Positions 10,756-21,031 of a DNA stretch of 64,000 nt are shown piece after piece (position 1 is the stretch's first letter; each line of letters opens with the position of its first letter). A program made the position numbers and the translations under genes. The stretch is from Asparagopsis taxiformis (Eukaryota; Rhodophyta; Florideophyceae; Bonnemaisoniales; Bonnemaisoniaceae): positions 1 to 64,000 of the forward strand of contig JALQPE010001859.1 of assembly GCA_030407315.1 (NCBI GenBank), written 5' to 3'. The notes beneath the pieces are model-generated. The model did no database searches and had not been told where the DNA came from. It was given only the letters and a program-made list of their open reading frames with translations.

Positions 10756-11295
10756 GGTTGGGAGTTTCGTCCGTCTCCCACCCTGGGAAGGGTGAGAAGG
10801 GAAGTGTGGAGCCGGGAACATCGTACAACGATGGTTTGGACGACTGTTGACGGCTCTGGGGAGCACTCTGCGTCGTGCAAGCCTGGTTTGCGCTGGCTGC
10901 ACTACCTGGTATTGAACGGTTCTGTGCGCAAAGTTTACTCATGAAGGAGGTAGGGTGTTGTGTACCACACCAACCATAGTTACTAACATTTGCAGTGTAC
11001 TCTAGTGATGTAATTATTATTCTAGTTTCTAGCTATACAATGATATTAAGTAAGTCAGATGTGCACAGAGCATGGTCTAAGCCTAGCACGGTAGAGAAAG
11101 ATGGAAGAAAGATTGAAGGGTAGGCATGCAGAGGTATGAAGGCAGCAGTATGTGTAGACTATGGCAGTGGTAAGAAAATATTTCATGCACCAAAGGGTGG
11201 GTAGAGTGACATTAGAGAGGTGGTGTGTAGGGGGAAGGTAGGTGGAGATGATGAAGGAGGACAACAGAAACGAGAGCGAGGGTTGAGACCAACGG
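10756..11295. repeat. Array-flanking block, inverted relative to about 43860-44490
   Basis: No gene. The first 200 bases match, in reverse complement, the block before array 8 (for example the GGGAAGGGTGAG and GCACTCTGCGTCGTGC segments). The remainder matches the sequence after array 8, including TGCTAGGCTTAGA in reverse. Arrays therefore move or duplicate with flanking sequence, as a larger MITE-like unit. Confidence 0.65.
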
Positions 11296-11618
11296 CTTAC
11301 AGATGGAGCAGTTTACCAGGGATGCTTACAGCAAAGTCATCGTTACGATGACTTTGCTGTAAGGAAAGGTTTCATTACAGTGGCCATGATTTCTTTACCC
11401 GGTAAAAAAATTCCTGGCCGCTGTAATGAAAACGTTTTCTTACAGCAAAGTCATCGTAACGATGACTTTGCTGTCAGGAAACAAAACATTACAGTGGCCA
11501 TGATTTCTTTACCCGGTAAAAAAATTCCTGGCCTCTGTAATGAAACGTTTCCTTACAGCAAAGTCATCGTAACGATGGCTTTGCTGTAAGGATCCTTGGT
11601 AAACTGCCTGAGCTGTAA
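11296..11618. repeat. Palindrome array 3
   Basis: Three 39-bp palindromes bounded by an inverted border: CTTACAG, about 10 bases, GTTTACC, AGGGATGC at the left, and its complement ending CTGTAA at 11618. The whole array is itself an inverted repeat. It lies about 200 bp upstream of the second ParB-like gene. Confidence 0.9.
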
Positions 11619-11823
11619 TTGTCGTACAACGAAAAGTGATGTGGAAGGTTCGGATTGGTCAACCGCTGAATATCATTACCAGGGTGTATACTAATAGGAA
11701 TATGTCAGATCTCTAAGTTTCGCCTATCTTACTCAGCTTACGCAGCAAAACAGCTTGTCGTTCAGATCTTCTTCTCTCTTTCTCAATCTTTCACTCTTCG
11801 TTTGTCAATCACTCACCAAAGCA

Positions 11824-14800
11824 ATGGCTCAACAATCCCCCAACGCTTTCGACCGCCAGGTGCGCTCTGCCAGCCGCCGTGACAACGATTCTCCCACTCC
11901 TTCTCCCTCTCCTTCTCCCTCTCCTTCTCCTTCTCTGGCCCCCCCTGTCCCCATGGACGTTTGCGAAGCTGCTGCAGCGCTGACCCAGCTCAGCCCAGCA
12001 CCTAAGCCCGTCCCCTCCCCCCCTTCCGCTTCCGATCCCGCGGTTGTCCCGACAATCGACGCTGGCGTTCCCGCAACTCCGCTTCCGGCTCAATCTGCCG
12101 AAGCGGCGCCAGCCGTCGAGGGATCTGGTGCTCCTCTGCCCAGCTCGCCTGCTCCGGACATGATCATCGCGTCCGGCAGCGACTTGGCAGAGGATGCGGA
12201 GAAGGTCGATGATCACAACGCTCGTGACATCGTACCGAACAAGCCTCTCCGCAGCACCAGGCTGGCCTACCCTGGCACAGTGCCCATCCCGGTGGATGTG
12301 GACTACGACATAAGTCCGGAGAGCTGCCGAAACATTCCAGTCTTCATTTCCCCCCTGGATGTTTCTCCTCCGGCAGTCGTGTCCAGGGTGGTCAGGCCGC
12401 ATCGCGTTGATGAGTTGAAGAAAACGTTTCTCACTCAGGGATTTTCCGTGATTGCTTCACGCGTGTCCGTCTGCGAGGTGATTGATTCCAATGCAAAAGT
12501 ACGACTGCAATATGTCGATGGATCTCACCGAGTGACCGCGTTGAAGGCCATTCTCGAGTCGGCTGGACCTGCTCCTGCGAAGGACAGTCCAGAGTGGGAG
12601 GAGTTTGTCAAGTCTGACATCTACCGTCGCTTTGGAACTATTCCAGTCGACTTTCTCCTCCCACCGACTCGGCTTGGCCGGGATGTCTTCTGCTCCGAAG
12701 AAGTACTCCCGCTTTCACGGCTGATGAACTTCCACACCCACAATGTCAGCGAGGTAACAGTTGCTGACAATGTGTGCTCTGTGATGGAGTTCATCAATAT
12801 CCACCGCCTGGGAAAGAAGAAGATCGAGCCGACCGTTCAATACATAAAAGAACGGAAAGCGCTGAGCTGGATTCGTCCGAGACAGCTCATGCGCTACGTC
12901 TCGATCGCGCGAGGGTTCAAGACCATTGAAAGCCCTGCTTTCAAGTACTGGTCGAGCATCCCGAACAGGCCGGAGTTCGTGCAGTTCTCTTCGACCGAGG
13001 ATCTGGCTGGTTGTACGGTGAACTTGTTGTTCAATGGGTCGTTCAGGAGTGCTCCGGATGTGCAGAAGTGTTTCATCCTGGAGATGACGGCGCGCTACAC
13101 TTGTAGCCGTCGGTCGGCCGGGCTGAAACCGTACTCGGTTGGTACCATTGGGCAGGAATGGATTGCTGGTTTGTTGGAAATCTTCGGGTACGTGAAGGAG
13201 GTGGCCGAGTACTGGAACGTGTCGGATGTGTTGAGGATGCTGGATGGGTCAATTCCCAGCGTGGGTGACCCGAGCAAGAGCTTCGACATTCGCTCGCGCG
13301 TTGTCGAAGTTCTTGCTCAGATGGTCCCCAAGAAGGGGTGCTGGGCAGACTTCCGTCCCAAGGAAGGCCCCCCCGATGGTTACAGTTACGAAAATATTTT
13401 TCCCCGTAAGAAGTCTGTCTTCGGGAAGGACGCCAGGAAAATGCTCCTGCGCGTCACTGGGTACCGCGACATGCAAATGCGGAAACGCTTTCACGCGATG
13501 TACCCAGACATCCCACATGCTGCGCTCCCAGCCACATGTGGTGATGATGCCCCCATCCCTTCCTCTTCCAATTCCTTGCCCATCCCTTCATCCTCCATTC
13601 CTTTGCCCCCACCACCTCAACTGGAATCTTCCAGCAATTCCGAGGTTGCCCCTGTTCCTGTCTCTACCCCTGCCGTGTCTGCATCCTCCCCTGCGGTGAC
13701 CCCGGTCAAGCCGACTGCGCGTGGTCCCCAGGATGGCAGCGAACGCTCTGGTCCAGTTTCCCACGCCGGGACTGGTACCCCCAACCGTCCTGTCCAAGCC
13801 GCGCAGGAGCAGGTCTCACCGGCTTCGCAGCCTGAGCCTGCGACTCCGGCTGCCGAGCAGCACCCTGCTGCTCCGGCCCCCGCTGTCGAAGCTTCCCGTT
13901 CTGCATCTGCTAGCAGTTCGGGAAGCTCCAGCGATGACAGCTTCGTCCCTTCACCATCCGGTGGGGTTGGACAGAAGACGGTTGCGAGGATTTCGACGGA
14001 GGGCCCTACTCCCGAGAATGTGGTCGAGGGCAGCAGTGCGAAGGGCGGTGCAGATCCTGACGAAGATGTCATTGAAGTCAGTGATTCTGCACCGCCCGGA
14101 GTGGAAACTTCTGGGAGGAAAGTGATGCCCAGAAGGAGTACCCGCCTGCAAGCGAGTCGTTCCGGTCGTGGTGGAACGGCGGGTGGTGCTGTGGAGGTCG
14201 TCGAGCTGGAGAGCGCCCCCGAGGATGCGGGTGAAAACTCCATCCTCGGGAAGCGTAACTTGGAAGCCGCTTCTGCGACGCCCGAGCCTTCTACCAAAAA
14301 GAGAAGGCTCGGTGAGACTTCATCAAAGTCGTCGTCAAAGAAATCCAAGTCGGCTTCCCGAGGTCGCTCTCGGGAGCCGGTTCTCCAGTTCGACGACGCC
14401 CAGGAGAATCCCATTCCCGACAGCATCGTCGATGAGAATGTGGCCGCCGTTCTCCCCAGCGCAATTGCGTCTGGCAGCCGGATGAAGTACTATATGGAAA
14501 GTACGACGGTGGAGACGGTTCGGGCGGAAATGAGGGCGGCAGCATTCCAGGCAGCTGCATCGCCGGGTGCTGAGGATACGGTGGTGGACAGGTACTTTGC
14601 GGTGAAGAAGGCATTGTTGGAAAACTTGGGGGTTATTGTTATGGAAGGCCTGTTGGCATCGTCCACGGCTGGTAATGCGACGCATGAGTTGTTCGGTCAC
14701 TTCGCTAGGCAGTTCCCGCTGGTTGAGGAGGTTGAAAAACCCTCCCAGCAGTCTGATTCTAACGATGACGACAGGGAGCCACAGGACGAGCCGCCAGCTT

Positions 14801-15471
14801 TCGCAAAGCCCGGCTTCGATCCTTCGCCGTGGCAGTTCATCCACAACGTGGGTGATGCGAAGGACCGCATCGATGGTGGTCGTGGGCGCCTCTCTCTGCC
14901 GCGGCGTGAGTTGTGCGACAAGTTGGAGGAGGGGAATTTGGAGATGTATAAGAACAAGTTGGTGGCAGAGCTTGCTCTTGGTGTTTGTGCGGAGTTCTTG
15001 AAGTTGGGAATGGAGGGTGAGGATCCTGTCTTCTTCCCGAAGACAGGATTGCGGCTGCTTCTTACAGCAGATGGGGCTGCGGACCAGGATGGGCACACGG
15101 ACTTCAAGGTAGCGACGAATAGTGTTGGAAGTCCTACCACGTCTCCATCATATTTCATGATGTCGAGCGGAGCCGATGGGTTCTCTATAGTAGTTGCCCC
15201 TTATAGTCATGTATGCCTGGCCAGTCCGGGCGCCGATATGTGGAAGGTTCCCCCTCTCATCTTTTGGGTGCCACCCTATTCCGTATTGGTTGGTCGCGGT
15301 GACCTTTACCATTACGGGGTCGGCTTCAGCCGAGGAGATCTTCCTGCAGGCGAGAAGTTAGTCTATGGCCTGCCCACGCGCGGCCACATCTACTTGAAGA
15401 CGGAGAAGGACGTCCTCACGGACCACATCCACACCGTCGAATATTACAAGTACGATAGGAGCAATAGATAG
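11824..15471 (+). CDS. ParB-like/2OG-Fe(II) dioxygenase fusion
   Basis: 1215 residues from the ATG at 11824 (GCAATGGC). The in-frame codons upstream lie in a pyrimidine-rich stretch that looks like 5' UTR. The N-terminal 150 residues are Pro/Ser/Ala-rich. The ParB-like domain follows at about 180-245 with VRPHRVDEL and DGSHR (231-235). A conserved middle block contains TVADNVCSVMEF and FKYWSSIP. Then comes a low-complexity linker with a basic nuclear-localisation-like stretch near 822-850. The C-terminal 270 residues are the dioxygenase: HTD (H1091, D1093), YHYGVGF (H1163) and an arginine in PTRGH near 1186. It is the intact fused version of the 6988-10247 pair and gives the reference for the pseudogene at 46010-48606. 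An array lies on each side. Its function is inferred to be targeted oxidation of DNA or chromatin. Confidence 0.8.
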   Translation: MAQQSPNAFDRQVRSASRRDNDSPTPSPSPSPSPSPSLAPPVPMDVCEAAAALTQLSPAPKPVPSPPSASDPAVVPTIDAGVPATPLPAQSAEAAPAVEGSGAPLPSSPAPDMIIASGSDLAEDAEKVDDHNARDIVPNKPLRSTRLAYPGTVPIPVDVDYDISPESCRNIPVFISPLDVSPPAVVSRVVRPHRVDELKKTFLTQGFSVIASRVSVCEVIDSNAKVRLQYVDGSHRVTALKAILESAGPAPAKDSPEWEEFVKSDIYRRFGTIPVDFLLPPTRLGRDVFCSEEVLPLSRLMNFHTHNVSEVTVADNVCSVMEFINIHRLGKKKIEPTVQYIKERKALSWIRPRQLMRYVSIARGFKTIESPAFKYWSSIPNRPEFVQFSSTEDLAGCTVNLLFNGSFRSAPDVQKCFILEMTARYTCSRRSAGLKPYSVGTIGQEWIAGLLEIFGYVKEVAEYWNVSDVLRMLDGSIPSVGDPSKSFDIRSRVVEVLAQMVPKKGCWADFRPKEGPPDGYSYENIFPRKKSVFGKDARKMLLRVTGYRDMQMRKRFHAMYPDIPHAALPATCGDDAPIPSSSNSLPIPSSSIPLPPPPQLESSSNSEVAPVPVSTPAVSASSPAVTPVKPTARGPQDGSERSGPVSHAGTGTPNRPVQAAQEQVSPASQPEPATPAAEQHPAAPAPAVEASRSASASSSGSSSDDSFVPSPSGGVGQKTVARISTEGPTPENVVEGSSAKGGADPDEDVIEVSDSAPPGVETSGRKVMPRRSTRLQASRSGRGGTAGGAVEVVELESAPEDAGENSILGKRNLEAASATPEPSTKKRRLGETSSKSSSKKSKSASRGRSREPVLQFDDAQENPIPDSIVDENVAAVLPSAIASGSRMKYYMESTTVETVRAEMRAAAFQAAASPGAEDTVVDRYFAVKKALLENLGVIVMEGLLASSTAGNATHELFGHFARQFPLVEEVEKPSQQSDSNDDDREPQDEPPAFAKPGFDPSPWQFIHNVGDAKDRIDGGRGRLSLPRRELCDKLEEGNLEMYKNKLVAELALGVCAEFLKLGMEGEDPVFFPKTGLRLLLTADGAADQDGHTDFKVATNSVGSPTTSPSYFMMSSGADGFSIVVAPYSHVCLASPGADMWKVPPLIFWVPPYSVLVGRGDLYHYGVGFSRGDLPAGEKLVYGLPTRGHIYLKTEKDVLTDHIHTVEYYKYDRSNR

Positions 15472-15946
15472 CATATCAGAAGTATTAAAACCTATACTAC
15501 TGTTCCCTGCTATAAAGTTCTGTCTTTCTCATCTCAACATTGTTACCTTAGCCCATTTTTCAGTTCTCATCTATACATCTGTCCTTCATCTCATAGTTTA
15601 GTGCTACTCAGCAGATTGCTTGCTACTTTTTAATATTAGTCTACAACGTTATATGATTTTACTAGCTAGGCCGTAGGGGGAGACTAGTTTCAACCCTTGA
15701 CAACGCGCAGATTTCGACTACGAGAGCCGTCACTGTGATAAATTATTTGTAGAATTTTCGTCTATCTTCCCACCTACACTAGGCTACCTATATATATACA
15801 GGGTATAACCTGAACAGAGACCACGTGAGGTAAAATACTCCTGAGAGCTGCTCACAGCCGTACAGACCTTTGCTGAGCAATTTACCCGACTTCAAACTTC
15901 GCTTCTTACCTTTACCAGGATGAGAGAAGGACGAAACTCCCTGCTG
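15472..15946. other. 3' flank of the fusion gene, shared with CACTA-2
   Basis: AT-rich noncoding sequence. The first 250 bases recur in reverse complement at about 46010-46255, beside the pseudogene, so gene and flank were copied together. No gene seen. Confidence 0.6.
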
Positions 15947-16295
15947 CTTACAGCCGAAGCCGTTTACCAGGGTTCCTTACAGCAAAGTCATCGTAACGAT
16001 GACTTTGCTGTAAGGAACCGTTTCCTTGCAGTGGCCGAAGAATTTTTTACCGGGTAAAAAATCAGCAAGAAATTTTACCGGGTAAAAAATTGTGGCCGCT
16101 GTAATGTTTTGCTTTCTTACAGCAAAGTCATCGTTACGATGACTTTGCTGTAAGAAAACGTTTCATTACAGCGGCCACAATTTTTTTACCCGGTAAAGAA
16201 ATCATGGCTGCTGTAATGATTTGTTTTCTTACAGCAAAGTCATCGTAACGATGACTTTGCTGTCAGCACCCCGCCGGAACTGCCAAAGCTGTAAG
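15947..16295. repeat. Palindrome array 4
   Basis: Three 39-bp palindromes with inverted borders (CTTACAGCCGAAGCCGTTTA at the left, CTGTAAG ending at 16295). The preceding 50 bases (GAAGGACGAAACTCCCTGCT) also precede array 5. Confidence 0.9.
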
Positions 16296-16827
16296 CAGTC
16301 TGGCTTCACCCTCTCCCCCATTTCTCTACTCCGCCTTCAGCATCCCAGCCTCTCTGGTGACGACTGACGCCTTTCGTTTCCCCCCTCACGCCCCCTCTCG
16401 CAATGAAATACTCGTCTATTACCACGATAGGCTACTCGTACTGCCGCCTTAATTTTCCTCTACACACACCCTCCCATCCGTCTCTTCCGTACTACGATCT
16501 TAGGCTATCCTACCTTACGATTATAGTTGTATAGTGAGTAGCTAGAGTCCTACTTATTGACGACTATAGTGCACCGGAACCGGCGCCGGTTCCCGCCCGG
16601 GCGGGTTGAATATATATTTTATGCCGTGAGGCACAGGTACCATATGGTCGCTGTGGCTCACGGCACAAGGAGTAGATTTTGCGACCAACAGCCGTCCAAA
16701 CCATCCTCCCGTGATGTTCCCTACTTCACACTTCGCTTCTCATGTGAGACAGCAGGGAGTTTCGTCCTTCTCCCATCTTGGTAAAGGTACCTTTACCAAG
16801 AAGGGAGAAGGACGAAACTCCCTGCTG
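16296..16827. other. Spacer between arrays 4 and 5
   Basis: No gene. A repeat-derived block from about 16620 (CACGGCACAAGGAGTAGATT) recurs at about 42600, 43670 and 45000 upstream of other arrays. A short inverted repeat around CTTGGTAAAGGTACCTTTAC lies near 16778-16800. Confidence 0.55.
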
Positions 16828-17288
16828 CTTACAGCTGAAGCCGTTTACCAGGGTTCCTTACAGCAAAGTCATCGTTACGATGACTTTGCTGTAAGAAAAC
16901 AAATCATTACAGCAGCCACGATTTCTTTACCGGGTAAAAAAATTGTGGCCGCTGTAATGAAACGTTTTCTTACAGCAAAGTCATCGTAACGATGACTTTG
17001 CTGTAAGGAACCGTTTCCTTGCAGTGGCCAAAGAATTTTTTACCGGGTAAAAAATCAGCAAGAAATTTTACCGGGTAAAAAATTGTGGCCGCTGTAATGT
17101 TTTGCTTTCTTACAGCAAAGTCATCGTTACGATGACTTTGCTGTAAGAAAACGTTTCATTACAGCGGCCACAATTTTTTTACCCGGTAAAGAAATCATGG
17201 CTGCTGTAATGATTTGTTTTCTTACAGCAAAGTCATCGTAACGATGACTTTGCTGTCAGCATCCCCGGTAAACGGCCCGCACTGTAAT
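16828..17288. repeat. Palindrome array 5
   Basis: Four 39-bp palindromes with spacers almost identical to those of arrays 1 and 4, and inverted borders at both edges. It lies between the convergent 3' ends of the ParB-dioxygenase gene and the ParB-methyltransferase-SET gene. Confidence 0.9.
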
Positions 17289-17563
17289 GGGGTGACTGCT
17301 TCTCCTACATCGCTCTGTTACTGGTGTTCTACATGCTGCGTTGCTACACAATTTCGCACTCACATCTTTCTAGTTTCTCTCCCTTTCGTATCCATAGGTA
17401 TAGCAGTTGAAAAGTGGATAGTTTGCACTCCAGGCCGCAGATGCCTTCCTGCAGTCATGTCACGATTGTTGTAGTGTAGTCTATAATATCTAGCGCTCTT
17501 GGAAGATGATGCACAGTCTATTGTCTCTGTCAATGCGTGTTTACTCAAATCTATCAAAGTAGC

Positions 17564-20500
17564 TCAGTTAGCTGGCCAATATTTTCTACCATAGTCAGCA
17601 AATATCTCCTCATCAGCTTCAACGTCTCTGGTCAGAACGACCTTGACAGCATGGGGATTCTTGATATTCGAAGCAAAGTCCGGTTTGTCTATGGCATCGC
17701 CTTGTCGAAACTCGGCTGACTGTGTTCGACTCACCTCGGTCGCTTTCTCCGTTCCGTCAATGACCCGACAATCATTGAGGTAGCTGGTACAATTATAGAC
17801 CGCTGGAACGAGCCAGACCTTCCGAACAGGTGCACCCCTCCCTATGTACGTGGTTTCCAATTCCATGTTGTAGTCCTGGAACCTCTGTCCTGTGCACCCA
17901 AATCCTTCCGGGCCGTACATCACTGATCTCTGCGGTTCCGAGTCTCGAATCTTCGCATAGAAAATCGTCCCGTTGTACCAGCCAATGACCGTCCCCTTCT
18001 TCAGTTTCTTCGCCGCGAATACGCCAAACCCACCACCTCTTACCTCCGATTGCGAAACATAGACACCGTAGAATGCGGCATCAGCAGCCAGAATCGCGTC
18101 CGGGTCTATGCTCCAAAACGAGTGCATGTCCTCGGCCGGCCACTGGTCCATAGGCACCCCGCTCAATCTGTGAAGCATAGAACCGTCCTTCTTCATTGAC
18201 GCAACGAACACAAGCAGATGGTTCGGCAATGCTGTCACAGCAGGTAAACCTTCTGGTGCATCTGAGATGTGCTTCTGACGAAGCCTTGGAGCTTTTCCTG
18301 TGACCGGTACCGACTCGTCCCCAAGAATACTCTCCACCTCACGCTGCAAGATCCCCCCATATCGCCCGGCTTTCACCTCACTGACGAAAGCATGCAGTAT
18401 CCACTCCTGCGATGCATCGTGGCACCTTTTTTCCTTCTCACACCCAATGAACCGACGATACGTACCATCCCTCAACGTCATACACGCTATGGCTGTGCTG
18501 TATGTTCCCGAGAAGAAATCCATCACGATATCGTTCTGCTTCGAAAATCGTTCCAGAAGCTCACGAAGAGTGGTCAACGCCTTCTGCTCATGGCGCAGTC
18601 GGTTGTTCTGCCCATCGTATTGAGCTTCACCAGCCGACAACCTCGGAACGTTGTCAATCGCGTTGGTGAACCCAGGGTGCCTCGATATGTCCGGATTGTG
18701 CAACCTGTAATCCACCATATCGTATGCAGCCATACCCTTCCCCCGCTTATACGCATGGATAACGAAATCGTGCATATTATGCAGTGTGCACGTTTTCGTC
18801 GATGGATTGGACGTAAAGCTGTGTGGTCGGCGAGATAGCACGACTGGAACACTGTCCACAATCATCTTGCCAGGCTCGGCATTTCTGATTGCATCCATCC
18901 ATGCCACGAGTTGGCGCACGCTGGAATAGATTAGAGCATGACCGCCAGGCCGAAGAACTCGAACTATTTCACACGCAACACTCGCCAACTCTTCCGGCTC
19001 CAGAATATCGTACTCCGAGTTTTCTCTGCCGCCTTCCCGCCTCGTGTTGAATGGAGGATCAGTGAGCACAAGCTGAACACTGTCCTCCAACACGCCATCT
19101 TCCAGGAAACTAATTTTGTCCTCCACCTCTTTGGCTACATCAGTGGCGTCACAATTCACAGTGTGAATGTAACGCCCCATCACAGCTTCCAGCTTGGTGA
19201 CATATTCCGGCTTGGATTCCTTTCCGACGTCAACGAGCGGTGCTTCTGTAGGCGATACAGTGTCAACCTCCATAGCGTCATCCTCGGCCGCACCTTCTCT
19301 TGTTGCTGTTTCGCTAGCAACCGCCGCATTATCGTCCTCTCCACCACCGCGCTCCAGCCTAGCCTTCTTCCTCTGTGGCTCCAGACTATCCTCTTCTATA
19401 TCCTCGCTGCCATTGTTTGGCACTGCTGCGGATATTTCCATCTGCGCAGGTGCACCTTCAAGGATGCCAGGCTCGGGCGTATCCTCAAGACTGTGCAACT
19501 CATCCATGGTCAGAGGAAGCTTTCGTTGCTCTCGGGTTCGCAATAACCAAGCCTTCAGCCTCCTCTGACCATCCAGGGCATGAGACGTGTTCAACTTGGC
19601 TCGCATGAACGAGTTCAATCCGAACTTGTCAGGAGTGTCGAAAAGCAAGGCTCGAAGTCTCTGCATCAGCTGACCACGCTCGGCGAACACATTCACCTCA
19701 GTGACACATTGGCGTATCGACAGCAGGAAGGCGCTTGTCAATGATCGCAGCCTTGCATCCACAGCCACTGGAAGGTCGGCACAGAACCCGTTTTCACTGT
19801 CTACAGTTTTCGGGACAATGGTCAGGTTTTTCCGATGCTCCTCGACCGCGCAGCCATCAGACCGATTCGGGAGTGACCTGAAGCAAAGGCTCGCAGGATC
19901 GAATACCATGAACGGCCAGCACATCGATTCAACATCCTCATACCCCAACACTCTTGCCCCGGTATCCCACGCAGCTAACACACGGTCGACAACAAATCCA
20001 AGCTGGTTGGCTTGCGCACTGGATGTTGCAATTCCAACCATTCCACCACCACCAATGGCCCCGGATGTGGCTCTGGCCCGCCTAGATGGCGCACTGCCCA
20101 TCTCCTTACTGCGAATAGCCAAGATACACTGGCACATCATAACCATCAGCCTCCTGAACCGCTTCTGGCTAGCCTGCAAAGAATCTTGCATGTCGGATGT
20201 AGCGCCGTCTAGAAAGTACCTGCTCGAAAGCAGTTCGCGGTTCAGTGGAGAGGACAATTCTCCGCGGGGTGTCTTGCCAAACATTTCGACGGCACGAGAA
20301 CTAGTCACCCCCACCTGTTTCGGAAACTCAACCATCCTCGGAGAATCACCCATCTCTGCATTGAGTCCCCATGCATGACAAAACATTTGCCACAGACGCA
20401 AATCAATCGCACTCGAATCTTCTGCTCGGTGATACGGCCGAAGCACAGCCAGGATAGACATGCATGAGCTGTACTGCGGTTTACCACTCAGGCTTGAAGC

Positions 20501-21031
20501 AATTTGGCCGCTTGGATCGCAGGACTTGATCCAGCCCAACACATCGGCCATCCTCACAGACGAAATATGAGCGTACTTGTCCTTTCCTTTTTGGACCCAG
20601 TACTCGTCTCTGAGATCAACGGCGATCATCAGATACTCAACAAACATCATGCGCCTTTGCAGGCCTGCAATGTCGTTGGATGTCGTCGCTCTCACACGGT
20701 CCAGCACAACAGCAGTACTGCTGTTGGTGTCCGCCACGATAGACTCTTCTCGCATAGGAATCGTAACGCCAGGAGGAAAGACGCCCTTCTCCATTCCACG
20801 TACAATTGCCATGCAGCGGTGCGCTCCATCCAATATCTCCAGAACGCCTTCTCGAAACCTGCCAGTCACGGGATGAGCTGTGTCATAACCGCTGTTGCGA
20901 ATGCTCTCCATGAGCGCTTCCACATGACTTGCATCAACATCGCGAATCGATACGAATTTGCTGACTTGATTGGGGTCGATGAACACCCATCCGTCGTGCT
21001 TTTCACCGTGATTGTGGAACGTTCCTTCCAT
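17564..21031 (-). CDS. ParB-like/DNA N6(N4)-methyltransferase/SET-domain triple fusion
   Basis: 1155 residues from the ATG whose complement is at 21029-21031. The ParB-like domain (residues 15-110) carries DGAHR at 68-72. A linker near 560-610 has an acidic run and a basic QRKKARLERGGG stretch. The methyltransferase domain has DPPF near residue 658 (motif IV), then DFFSGTYSTAIA near 837 (motif I, SAM binding). This is the beta-class order typical of N6_N4_Mtase enzymes. The SET domain fills about 985-1155, with RGGGFGVFA, KKGTVIGWYNG, a modified NHxC-like motif (LNDC near 1083) and a terminal ADYG near 1147. The altered NHxC leaves histone methylation uncertain. Known chemistry of the families is DNA amino-methylation and lysine methylation; joint action at ParB-chosen sites is my inference. 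Convergent with the ParB-dioxygenase gene, divergent from the next. Confidence 0.85.
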   Translation of the reverse strand: MEGTFHNHGEKHDGWVFIDPNQVSKFVSIRDVDASHVEALMESIRNSGYDTAHPVTGRFREGVLEILDGAHRCMAIVRGMEKGVFPPGVTIPMREESIVADTNSSTAVVLDRVRATTSNDIAGLQRRMMFVEYLMIAVDLRDEYWVQKGKDKYAHISSVRMADVLGWIKSCDPSGQIASSLSGKPQYSSCMSILAVLRPYHRAEDSSAIDLRLWQMFCHAWGLNAEMGDSPRMVEFPKQVGVTSSRAVEMFGKTPRGELSSPLNRELLSSRYFLDGATSDMQDSLQASQKRFRRLMVMMCQCILAIRSKEMGSAPSRRARATSGAIGGGGMVGIATSSAQANQLGFVVDRVLAAWDTGARVLGYEDVESMCWPFMVFDPASLCFRSLPNRSDGCAVEEHRKNLTIVPKTVDSENGFCADLPVAVDARLRSLTSAFLLSIRQCVTEVNVFAERGQLMQRLRALLFDTPDKFGLNSFMRAKLNTSHALDGQRRLKAWLLRTREQRKLPLTMDELHSLEDTPEPGILEGAPAQMEISAAVPNNGSEDIEEDSLEPQRKKARLERGGGEDDNAAVASETATREGAAEDDAMEVDTVSPTEAPLVDVGKESKPEYVTKLEAVMGRYIHTVNCDATDVAKEVEDKISFLEDGVLEDSVQLVLTDPPFNTRREGGRENSEYDILEPEELASVACEIVRVLRPGGHALIYSSVRQLVAWMDAIRNAEPGKMIVDSVPVVLSRRPHSFTSNPSTKTCTLHNMHDFVIHAYKRGKGMAAYDMVDYRLHNPDISRHPGFTNAIDNVPRLSAGEAQYDGQNNRLRHEQKALTTLRELLERFSKQNDIVMDFFSGTYSTAIACMTLRDGTYRRFIGCEKEKRCHDASQEWILHAFVSEVKAGRYGGILQREVESILGDESVPVTGKAPRLRQKHISDAPEGLPAVTALPNHLLVFVASMKKDGSMLHRLSGVPMDQWPAEDMHSFWSIDPDAILAADAAFYGVYVSQSEVRGGGFGVFAAKKLKKGTVIGWYNGTIFYAKIRDSEPQRSVMYGPEGFGCTGQRFQDYNMELETTYIGRGAPVRKVWLVPAVYNCTSYLNDCRVIDGTEKATEVSRTQSAEFRQGDAIDKPDFASNIKNPHAVKVVLTRDVEADEEIFADYGRKYWPAN

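Noticed and set aside
12000..14500. Long antisense ORFs opposite the ParB-dioxygenase gene
   Set aside because: Shadows of the GC-biased third codon positions of the real gene.
16778..16800. Intrinsic terminator hairpin
   Set aside because: A bacterial-type terminator makes no sense here; it is the edge of the array-flanking repeat.
5880..17288. CRISPR arrays
   Set aside because: The regularly spaced repeats are long palindromes, and the spacers are themselves repeated and palindromic. No cas genes; the context is eukaryotic.
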